36,935 nt of DNA from Aquabacterium sp. (GTDB taxonomy: Bacteria; Pseudomonadota; Gammaproteobacteria; Burkholderiales; Burkholderiaceae_C). Positions 30,146 to 36,935 of the stretch are shown in pieces. The stretch is taken from the NCBI RefSeq assembly GCF_030652515.1, contig NZ_JAUSAR010000040.1, positions 1 through 36,935 of the forward strand, read 5' to 3'. The translations under genes and the position numbers were made by a program. How positions within the stretch are numbered: position 1 is the stretch's first letter; each line of letters begins with the position of its first letter. Under the pieces are notes generated by a model. The model had not been told where the DNA came from. It did no database searches and was given only the letters and a program-made list of their open reading frames with translations.

Positions 30146-32560
30146 ATGCATTACCTTCCTCGTCAGCGCCTGCTGGCGGCAGCCCTGGGCGCCGCTTGCA
30201 GTGCGAGTTGCCTGTCCCTCAGTCCACTGGCCATCGCCCAGCCAGCCGCCGCCACGGAGCGGATTTTTGAGATGAGGGTGCCTGCCCAACCACTGGCCAG
30301 CGCCTTGAACGAGCTGTCCAGGCAAACGGGCATCCAATTGCTGGCCGCCACCGAGCTCACCGATGGCGTCAAGGCTTCGGCCGTCCAGGGTCGCTTGACG
30401 GCAGAGCAGGCGCTGTCGGCCTTGCTGGCAGGCACATCTTTGCAGGCCGTCCGCAGCGCCGACAATTCATTCGCCATCCGGCGAATCGACAAAGCCTCTC
30501 AGGTGAACGAGTTGCCAGCCGTGACGGTGAGCGCGGCTCGCCCCAGCGAGACCGCCACCAGCCACATCAACGGCTTCGTGGCCAAGCGCAGCGCGACGGG
30601 CACGAAGACGGACACGCCCTTGGTCGAGACGCCTCAGTCCATTTCAGTGGTCGGCGCCGAGGAAATCGACACCATCAAGGCACAAAGCCTGATCGATGCC
30701 CTGGGCTATGTGGCGGGGGTATCGCGTGTGGAAGGAAGCGACCGCACGACGGAAACGCTCTTGATTCGCGGTTTCGAGGTCTGGGCCGAGAACAGCAGCA
30801 TTTACCGCGACGGCCTCAAGTACAGCGTGAACGTCAACAACGGCACGCAGGAGCCTTATGGTTTCGAACGCGTCGAATTGCTCAAAGGCGCCGCTTCGGT
30901 GCTGTATGGCGCTGCGTCTCCGGGGGGGATCATCAACACGGTCAGCAAGCGCCCCACGACCTCGCCGCTGCGTGAACTCAACGCCGAGGTGGGCAGCTTC
31001 AACCGAACGCAGGTGTCAGGTGATTTCGGGGGCGCTTTGGACAAGGACGCCGAATGGTCCTACCGCCTGACCTTCCTGGCGCGCAAGAGCGATACCTTCA
31101 TCGACTTTGTGCCGGACGACCGCACCTACATCGCCCCGGCCCTGAAATGGCAACCCTCTGCCGCGACCTCGCTCACGCTGCTGTCGGAGTTCCAGCACGA
31201 CCGCACCAAGTACGTGCCCGGCATGCCGCCCGAGGGCATGGTCCAGCCCAACCCCAATGGGCAGGTGCCCCGGAGTCGGTTCATCGGCGAGCCGGGCTTC
31301 GACAAGTTCGACAACAAGCGCGGGTCCATCGGCTACCTGTTCGAGCATGCTTTCGATGAACAACTGAAGCTGCGGCACAACTTGCGCTTGTACAGCCAGG
31401 CCAATGAGAGGTCGTTCACATACGCCACCATGGCAATGACGCCGGACATGCGCAGCACTTCGCGCGGCATTGCCCATGTGGAGGACAGCTCCAAAGCCAT
31501 CAACACCGACACATCGCTGGAATACAAGTGGTCCATGGGCAGCATCCAGCACACCACGCTGGCGGGCCTCGACTACAGCTACCAGAAGCACCAGCAGATC
31601 AGCAGCTTTGGCTCTGCTCCAGACCTGGACCTGTTCACCCCTGGGTACGGCTCCCCCTTGGGCGCCCTGACCTACGCGGGCACCAAGCAGCTTCGCGACC
31701 GCAAGATCGGGCTGTACGCGCAAGACCAGATGAAGGTCAACGACAAGTGGGTGGTGCTGTTGGGCGGACGCCAGGATTGGTCGCAGAACGACAGCAGGCA
31801 GCCCGTGTTGCCGGCCCCTGATTGGCTCAACGAGGACAGCAAGGCGTTCACCAGCAGGGCCGGCCTGGTCTACCTGGCTGACAACGGCCTTGCACCCTTC
31901 CTCAGCTACAGCCAGTCGTTCGAGCCCACGTCCGGCCTCGACAGCGTCACCAACGAACGGCTCAAGCCCACCAAGGGCGAACAATACGAAACCGGCTTGC
32001 GGTATCAGCCCAAAGGCAGTGACTTTTTGCTGACCGCGGCCATCTATCAACTGACCAAAAGCAATGTCACCGTCTCCGACCCGACCGACCCGAGCGGGAC
32101 GACCATTCGACAGGTCGGCCAAGTGCGCTCACGCGGGCTGGAACTGGAAGCAAGGACCAGCATCGGACGTCACACGAACCTGTCGGCCGCCTATGCCTAC
32201 ACCGATGCGCGCACCACCGATCCGCTCGCAGCGGGGCCAAAGGTGACACGCACGGGTGGCGTCCCTTACAACCAATTCTCAGTGTGGGCGGACCATGACC
32301 TGGCCGATGTGGGCCTGCCAGGCTTCAAGGCTGGCGCAGGTCTGCGCTATGTCGATGCGACAGCCGTGTCAGGTGCACCCAGTGTCACCGTGCCATCCTT
32401 TGCACTGGTGGATGCCATGATCAGCTACCGCACGGGGCCATGGCGTCTGGCGCTCAACGCCACCAACCTCACCGACAAAGACTACGTGGCCTCCTGCACC
32501 TTCGGCTGCTTCTATGGTGAACCACGCAAGGTCATCGGCACGGTGACCTACCGCTGGTAA
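30146..32560 (+). CDS. TonB-dependent siderophore receptor/transducer (FpvA/FecA-like)
   Basis: An 804-residue outer-membrane receptor. Signal peptide about 1-31 (RLLAAALGAACSASCLSLSP). STN signalling domain about 36-105 (VPAQPLASALNELSRQTGIQ), which marks it as a transducer able to signal to FecR. Then a plug with TPLVETPQSISVVGAEEI, IRGFEVWAENSSIYRDGLKY and ERVELLKGAASVLYGAASPG, and a 22-strand barrel ending in the aromatic VIGTVTYRW. It would import the ferric form of the siderophore made by this locus. The ATG at 30146 gives a clean signal peptide; an upstream start at 30101 does not. A strong terminator follows. Of the ferric-hydroxamate/pyoverdine receptor type; exact ligand inferred from context. 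Confidence 0.93.
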   Translation: MHYLPRQRLLAAALGAACSASCLSLSPLAIAQPAAATERIFEMRVPAQPLASALNELSRQTGIQLLAATELTDGVKASAVQGRLTAEQALSALLAGTSLQAVRSADNSFAIRRIDKASQVNELPAVTVSAARPSETATSHINGFVAKRSATGTKTDTPLVETPQSISVVGAEEIDTIKAQSLIDALGYVAGVSRVEGSDRTTETLLIRGFEVWAENSSIYRDGLKYSVNVNNGTQEPYGFERVELLKGAASVLYGAASPGGIINTVSKRPTTSPLRELNAEVGSFNRTQVSGDFGGALDKDAEWSYRLTFLARKSDTFIDFVPDDRTYIAPALKWQPSAATSLTLLSEFQHDRTKYVPGMPPEGMVQPNPNGQVPRSRFIGEPGFDKFDNKRGSIGYLFEHAFDEQLKLRHNLRLYSQANERSFTYATMAMTPDMRSTSRGIAHVEDSSKAINTDTSLEYKWSMGSIQHTTLAGLDYSYQKHQQISSFGSAPDLDLFTPGYGSPLGALTYAGTKQLRDRKIGLYAQDQMKVNDKWVVLLGGRQDWSQNDSRQPVLPAPDWLNEDSKAFTSRAGLVYLADNGLAPFLSYSQSFEPTSGLDSVTNERLKPTKGEQYETGLRYQPKGSDFLLTAAIYQLTKSNVTVSDPTDPSGTTIRQVGQVRSRGLELEARTSIGRHTNLSAAYAYTDARTTDPLAAGPKVTRTGGVPYNQFSVWADHDLADVGLPGFKAGAGLRYVDATAVSGAPSVTVPSFALVDAMISYRTGPWRLALNATNLTDKDYVASCTFGCFYGEPRKVIGTVTYRW

Positions 32561-32582
32561 GGCGACCGGCCCGCCCTGCCCC

Positions 32583-32620
32583 AATGCCCCTTGAGGTTAT
32601 TCACCTCAAGGGGCATTTTC
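32583..32620 (+). terminator. Rho-independent terminator after the TonB receptor gene
   Basis: A perfect 15-base stem (AATGCCCCTTGAGGT, 32583-32597, with 32603-32617) around the loop tattc, followed by TTTC. It lies between the convergent receptor and NRPS genes and could serve both, though the T-run favours the plus strand. Confidence 0.9.
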
Positions 32621-32629
32621 TCTGTGGGC

Positions 32630-35600
32630 TCAGCGAAGTGCCATGGCTTGTGTCACCTCCTCCAGCAGTAGGGCATGGTGGATGATCCCGAAGTGGTCGG
32701 CATCGATGTGGCGCTGCGTCAACTGGCAGGCCGGCATCTGGCGCACCAGTTCCGCAACCTCTTCATCCGGCCGTGAGGCGGACCACCAGCAATGGACCTC
32801 CGTGGCCAAGCGCTCCGGCAAGCATTCCGTGACCGGCCCCAACACCGCGCGCGCGATGGCTTGGCCGGCCATGAAGATCCGGGCGATTTCTTCCGCCCCG
32901 ACGCCTGAATAAGGGGCGTCCACCGCGTCACCCAGCGCCAGCAGGATCTCCTTCAGCTTGGCCACGACCGCGGCCTCGTCGAGCCGAAGGTCACCGGTTT
33001 CCTCTGGCAGCCGGTGCGCATGGGCCAGGCCGGGCAACACCAGTTGGAGGCTGGCGTTGAAAGCCTCGCTCCAGTCCCCGGCCTCGGACAAACCGATGCC
33101 CGGCACATGGGTGTCCACCAGGCCCAGGAAGGCCACGGCCTGGCCTTGAGCCTCCAGGCGGGCGGCCACCATGGCGGCCAGCGCCCCACCGAGGGACCAA
33201 CCCAGCAAGGCATATGGCCCCTGCGGCTGGGCCGCCCTCAACATGGCCACGTAGTCATCGGCCATCTGCGACATCGACCGATCCTGGTGGTTCAGGTCGA
33301 ACAGCGTGCGGCACGCCAGGCCTTGCACCGGGCGAACCGCCTTGAGGCTGCGCGCCAGCGGCAGGTACTCCATCACCGTGCCCATGCCCGGGTGGATGCA
33401 GTAGAGCGGCCGGTCGCCCGCCAGGCCATTGAGCGGCGTCAGGGACTTCTGGCCTTGGCCGCGCTCGGCCAGCGAGGCGATGGTCGGCGACCGCATCAGG
33501 TCGGGCAACTCGAACTTGAGCCGGGCGTCTCCGCTGGCCCGCACCCGCGTGAGGACGCGCAAAGCCGTCAGGGAATGTCCGCCCAATTCGAAGAAGTTGT
33601 CATGGCGGCCCACACGCTCGAGGCCCAAGACCTCGGCCCAGATGCTGGCCAGCATCGCTTCGACCTCGCCTTGAGGCAGCTCATGGGCCCGCTCAACCAC
33701 CACGCCGGGGTCGGGCAGTGCTCGGCGGTCGATCTTGCCATTGGCGTTGAGCGGGAGCCGCTCCAGCACCGCGATCGCCGCGGGCACCATGTAGTCCGGC
33801 AGGGCCAGGCCCAGGCGATCTCGCAAGGCGGCCGTGTCAATGGCCTGCCCCGCGTGTGGCGACACATAGGCCACCAGGCGGACCCCGCTGGGCTCCTGGC
33901 GAGCCACGACCAACGCGTCCCCGACTTCGGGCTGCGCCAGCAGTCGGGCCTCGATCTCGCCCAGTTCAATGCGGTGTCCCCGCACCTTGACCTGGTGGTC
34001 AAGGCGGCCCAGGTACTCCAGCCGACCATCGGTGCGCCAGCGGACCAGGTCGCCCGTGCGGTAGAGCCGGCCTGCCCCCGTGTCATCGAAGGGATCGGCC
34101 ACGAAGCGCTCGGCCGTCAGGCCTGGCCTGCGGGCATAGCCCCGCGCCAGACCCACGCCGCCAATGTAGAGCTCACCAGGCACCTCGTTAGGCACGGCTT
34201 GCAAGCCCGCGTCGAGCACGTGGAAGCGCGTGCCAGCAATCGGCGCGGCCAAGTCGGGCACGCCACCTTCGACACGGTCCGACGACGACCAGATGGTCGT
34301 TTCGGTGGGGCCATACATGTTCCACAGTTCAACCCCCAGCGCGGCCAGGTCCTCGGCCAAGTCAGGCTGCAAGGCTTCGCCACCGCACAGGCCCTTGAAC
34401 CCGGACAGGGGCGCCGGGGGCCAGCCACCCTCCCTCAAGAGCCTCCAGCCGGCCGGTGTCGATTGCAGCACCGTGGTCTGGCTTTCATGGACCAGGCGGG
34501 CCAGCGCCTCCGCGTCACGGGTGACCTCGCGCGGTGCCAGCACGATCCTGGCGCCCACCATGAGTGGCAGGTACAGCTCGAGCGCCGCGATGTCGAAGGA
34601 CAGCGAGGTGACGGCGACCAGGGTGTCGGCCTCGGTCATGCCGGGCGCGGCTTGCATGCTCAACAGGAAATGGCTCAAGCCCTGGTGGCTCAACATGACG
34701 CCCTTGGGACGCCCGGTGGAGCCCGAGGTGTAGATCAGGTAGGCCAGGCTGTCCGGCCGCAGCGCCACACCGGGATTGTGGTCCGGCTCATCCTGCAGAT
34801 CCAGCCCATCCATCGACAGGATGGCCAGTGGCTGGCCGCCCGCCACGCCGATGTCGATCTCACCCTGCGTGAGCAGCAGCGCGACGCCACTGTCATCGAC
34901 CATGTACGAGAGCCGGTCCACGGGGTACTGCGGGTCCAGTGGCACATAGGCACCACCCGCCTTGAGGATGGCCAGCAAGCCGACCACCATCTCGATGGAA
35001 CGCTCCAGAACGATGCCCACCTTGACCTCTGGCCGCACGCCCAGCTTGACCAGGCGGTGCGCAAGGCGGTTGGCCCGGGCATTGAGTTCGCCATGGCTCA
35101 GTTGCTCCTCGCCGAAGACCAGCGCGGTCGAGTCGGCTCGCCGCTCCGCCTGCGCTTCGATCAGTTGATGCACGGGCAGTGCATTCAAATAGCGCAGGTC
35201 GTTGGTGCCACGTTGGCGCAGCGCGCCGTGCTCCTGCTCGGTCAGCACATCCAATTCGCTGGCCAGGCGCCCCTGGCCCAGTGACTGGATCAGCCATTGC
35301 AGCGTGGCCTGCATGTAGCCGCACAGGCGTTGGGCACCGACCCCATCGCTCACCTGCGCGACCAGGTCGAAGCCAGCGCCCAGGTCGTCCACCGACATGG
35401 TGAATGGGTAGTTGGTGCGCTCCTTGAAGTCCAGCCGGTCCATGCCGGCCCAGGCCTGGCCCGCCTCGCCGCTGCGGTCTTCATGGCCGATGTGACGGTA
35501 GTTCAGCAGCGCCGAGAACAATGAAGAGCCCGCGGGCATGCCACTGCAGCGCTGGGCCAGCGTGAGGCTGGCATGCTCGTGGGCCAGCAGGCCGACCAGC

Positions 35601-36935
35601 GCGGACTGGGTTTGCTTCAGGCAGGCGTCCACGGCGCGGGCGCCCAGTTTGATGCGGATGGGCAAGGTGTTGATGAACAAGCCCAATGCGCGGTCTGCTT
35701 CGGCGCCACTCTGCATGCGTCCGAACAGCACGGTGCCAAACACCACGTCGTCTTGGCCGGACACCTTGGAAAGCACCAGGGCCCAGGCCAGGTGGAACAA
35801 GGTGGCTGCGCTGACACCGTGGCGCTGTGCTTTTTCGCGCAGCTGGCGGCTCAACGAGGCATCCAGGGGCAAGCGGATCTCCTCGACCAATTTGCCATCT
35901 CCTTGCACATCGTTCAGGCCAAATGGCAGGGTGGGCTCTTTGACATCACCCAGCATGCCCCTGAAGAAGGATTCATGCTGTTGCTCACTCAAGCCAAGGC
36001 GCGATTGCGCGACGAAGCGGCGGAAGGGCACGGGCTCGGGCAAGTCGGCCTGCCTGCCCTGCAGGATCAGGGAGATCTCTTCGATGAGGATTTCGTCCGA
36101 AGTGTGGTCCAGGGTCAGGTGGTGGTGCGGCAATTGCAGCAGCCAACGGTCCTGACCCGGGTCGTGGGCCGCGATGGCCCGCAGCAATGGCGCGCGGCGC
36201 ACATCGAGGCGGTAGCGGCTGGAGTCGACATGGGCGGTGAGCCGCTCGGCGATGCGGTCTTCGTCGCCGTCCTTGTCGAACCAATCGATGTCCAACCTGG
36301 CATGGCGGTGCACCACCTGCACCGGTTCGGGCAAGCCCTCCCAGTGGAAGGCCGTGCGCAGGATGTCGTGCCGCGCGATGACCTGGTTGAGACCATCGAT
36401 GAAGCGGTGCAACAGCTCCGGCGTGTGGAAGCTCAGCAGCAGGGCGTTGACGTAGACATCGCCTTCGGTTTGCAACAGGTGGTGGAAGAAGATGCCCTGC
36501 TGCAGGGGTGCCAGAGGGTAGATGTCCTGGATGTTCTGCGCACCACCTGGGACCGCGGCCTCGATGCTATCGATGTGGGCTTGGTTCAAGGCCACCAAGG
36601 TCAGCATCTCTGGCCGGATGGCCTCGCAGGCCAGGGGGATGAGGTTGGGAGGCACGGCCAATGGGGCGGCATCCTTCTCACCCATGCCTTCGCCAGCCAC
36701 CTGGGCCGCGAAATCCGCGAACACGGCGTGCTGGAACAAGGTGCGCACCGTGACGGTCCAGCCGCTTCGGCGCAGGCGCTCCAGCAACTGGATGGCCAAC
36801 AAGGAGTGCCCCCCCAGCTCGAAGAAGTTGTCACGTCGGCCCACGCGGGGCACGCCCAGGACCTCGGCCCACAGGGCGGCCAGCGCGGTCTCCAGCTCGC
36901 CTTGCGGTGCCTCGTAAGCTGGCGAGCCACCCAGC
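32630..36935 (-). CDS. Nonribosomal peptide synthetase, terminal module T-C-A(Gly)-T-TE (5' part beyond the window)
   Basis: The frame is open to the window edge; 1,434 residues are visible, the C-terminal end of a siderophore NRPS. From the N-terminal side: a carrier domain with FFELGGHSL (about 36800); a condensation domain (IYPLAPLQQGIFFHHLLQ; HHLTLDHTSDE in place of HHxxxDG), of the dual epimerising type by its motifs; an adenylation domain (YTSGSTGRPKG, YGPTETT, RTGDLVRW, NGKIDRR) whose pocket residues read DILQLGMIWK, the Gly code; a second carrier (FFELGGHSL, about 33590); and a thioesterase with GWSLGG and a late His (DADHFGIIH). The predicted product ends in glycine, released by hydrolysis or cyclisation. 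The residue before Gly should be D-configured if the C domain is dual. Confidence 0.93.
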   Translation of the reverse strand, partial: LGGSPAYEAPQGELETALAALWAEVLGVPRVGRRDNFFELGGHSLLAIQLLERLRRSGWTVTVRTLFQHAVFADFAAQVAGEGMGEKDAAPLAVPPNLIPLACEAIRPEMLTLVALNQAHIDSIEAAVPGGAQNIQDIYPLAPLQQGIFFHHLLQTEGDVYVNALLLSFHTPELLHRFIDGLNQVIARHDILRTAFHWEGLPEPVQVVHRHARLDIDWFDKDGDEDRIAERLTAHVDSSRYRLDVRRAPLLRAIAAHDPGQDRWLLQLPHHHLTLDHTSDEILIEEISLILQGRQADLPEPVPFRRFVAQSRLGLSEQQHESFFRGMLGDVKEPTLPFGLNDVQGDGKLVEEIRLPLDASLSRQLREKAQRHGVSAATLFHLAWALVLSKVSGQDDVVFGTVLFGRMQSGAEADRALGLFINTLPIRIKLGARAVDACLKQTQSALVGLLAHEHASLTLAQRCSGMPAGSSLFSALLNYRHIGHEDRSGEAGQAWAGMDRLDFKERTNYPFTMSVDDLGAGFDLVAQVSDGVGAQRLCGYMQATLQWLIQSLGQGRLASELDVLTEQEHGALRQRGTNDLRYLNALPVHQLIEAQAERRADSTALVFGEEQLSHGELNARANRLAHRLVKLGVRPEVKVGIVLERSIEMVVGLLAILKAGGAYVPLDPQYPVDRLSYMVDDSGVALLLTQGEIDIGVAGGQPLAILSMDGLDLQDEPDHNPGVALRPDSLAYLIYTSGSTGRPKGVMLSHQGLSHFLLSMQAAPGMTEADTLVAVTSLSFDIAALELYLPLMVGARIVLAPREVTRDAEALARLVHESQTTVLQSTPAGWRLLREGGWPPAPLSGFKGLCGGEALQPDLAEDLAALGVELWNMYGPTETTIWSSSDRVEGGVPDLAAPIAGTRFHVLDAGLQAVPNEVPGELYIGGVGLARGYARRPGLTAERFVADPFDDTGAGRLYRTGDLVRWRTDGRLEYLGRLDHQVKVRGHRIELGEIEARLLAQPEVGDALVVARQEPSGVRLVAYVSPHAGQAIDTAALRDRLGLALPDYMVPAAIAVLERLPLNANGKIDRRALPDPGVVVERAHELPQGEVEAMLASIWAEVLGLERVGRHDNFFELGGHSLTALRVLTRVRASGDARLKFELPDLMRSPTIASLAERGQGQKSLTPLNGLAGDRPLYCIHPGMGTVMEYLPLARSLKAVRPVQGLACRTLFDLNHQDRSMSQMADDYVAMLRAAQPQGPYALLGWSLGGALAAMVAARLEAQGQAVAFLGLVDTHVPGIGLSEAGDWSEAFNASLQLVLPGLAHAHRLPEETGDLRLDEAAVVAKLKEILLALGDAVDAPYSGVGAEEIARIFMAGQAIARAVLGPVTECLPERLATEVHCWWSASRPDEEVAELVRQMPACQLTQRHIDADHFGIIHHALLLEEVTQAMALR

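Noticed and set aside
33014..35284. A 756-codon plus-strand frame opposite the NRPS
   Set aside because: The minus strand has unmistakable A, T and TE domain motifs here; the opposite frame is Arg/Gln/His-rich without any domain.
1..36935. CRISPR arrays, rRNA and riboswitches
   Set aside because: No regularly spaced repeats, rRNA segments or recognisable riboswitch aptamers were found on either strand.

Overview
The window reads as chromosomal DNA of a GC-rich betaproteobacterium of the order Burkholderiales, probably Comamonadaceae or Sphaerotilaceae. The signs are a HU protein with a Lys/Ala tail, a cysteine-rich CWC protein, a PEP-CTERM protein, CTGT-N8-ACAG SOS operators and a pyoverdine-like siderophore locus. 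Species cannot be fixed from the sequence alone. No tRNA, rRNA or CRISPR was seen. Coding is dense, and both ends cut through genes (HU at the left, a peptide synthetase at the right).

Positions 1-8.6 kb are a mosaic of small housekeeping and hypothetical genes. An operon of a histone-tail/ribbon-helix-helix DNA-binding protein, an M14 peptidase and an alpha/beta hydrolase is joined by 4-bp ATGA overlaps. Around it lie a periplasmic glycerophosphodiester phosphodiesterase, a ferredoxin, a zinc metallopeptidase and a MarR-tautomerase pair. Scattered here are three minute single-helix membrane proteins (37, 37 and 30 residues) that share an LLG-[DN]-x-x-[VI]-D motif. Two of them, and an unrelated 78-residue protein, sit behind CTG-N10-CAG (LexA-type) palindromes. 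For two genes the operator ends one base before the ATG, so the messages may be leaderless. This looks like an undescribed SOS-linked set of tiny membrane proteins, formally reminiscent of TisB-type peptides.

Positions 8.6-11.1 kb hold a chemoreceptor and a miniature PEP-CTERM protein. Positions 11.2-20.0 kb are an accessory block bounded by two direct, diverged repeats of about 86-89 bp. Each repeat contains a 10-7-10 inverted repeat that looks like a tyrosine-recombinase core site, with the arms changing in a compensatory way. An integrase N-terminal remnant abuts one repeat and possibly the other. Inside are two AraC-type regulators (one with a shortened helix-turn-helix), a hybrid histidine kinase, an IS5-family transposase remnant and an unusual double diguanylate cyclase.

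Positions 20.1-36.9 kb are one end of a nonribosomal-peptide siderophore locus. A minus-strand operon runs acylase (PvdQ-like), cyclic-peptide ABC exporter (PvdE-like), DUF3649, PepSY (PiuB-like), DUF3325. The plus strand carries a diaminobutyrate aminotransferase, a FecI-type sigma factor behind a Fur box, FecR and a TonB-dependent transducer with an STN domain. A convergent NRPS ends the window as T-C-A-T-TE; its adenylation code reads DILQLGMIWK, the glycine signature. Together these genes would make, export, trim, re-import and sense a Dab-containing siderophore whose last residue is Gly.
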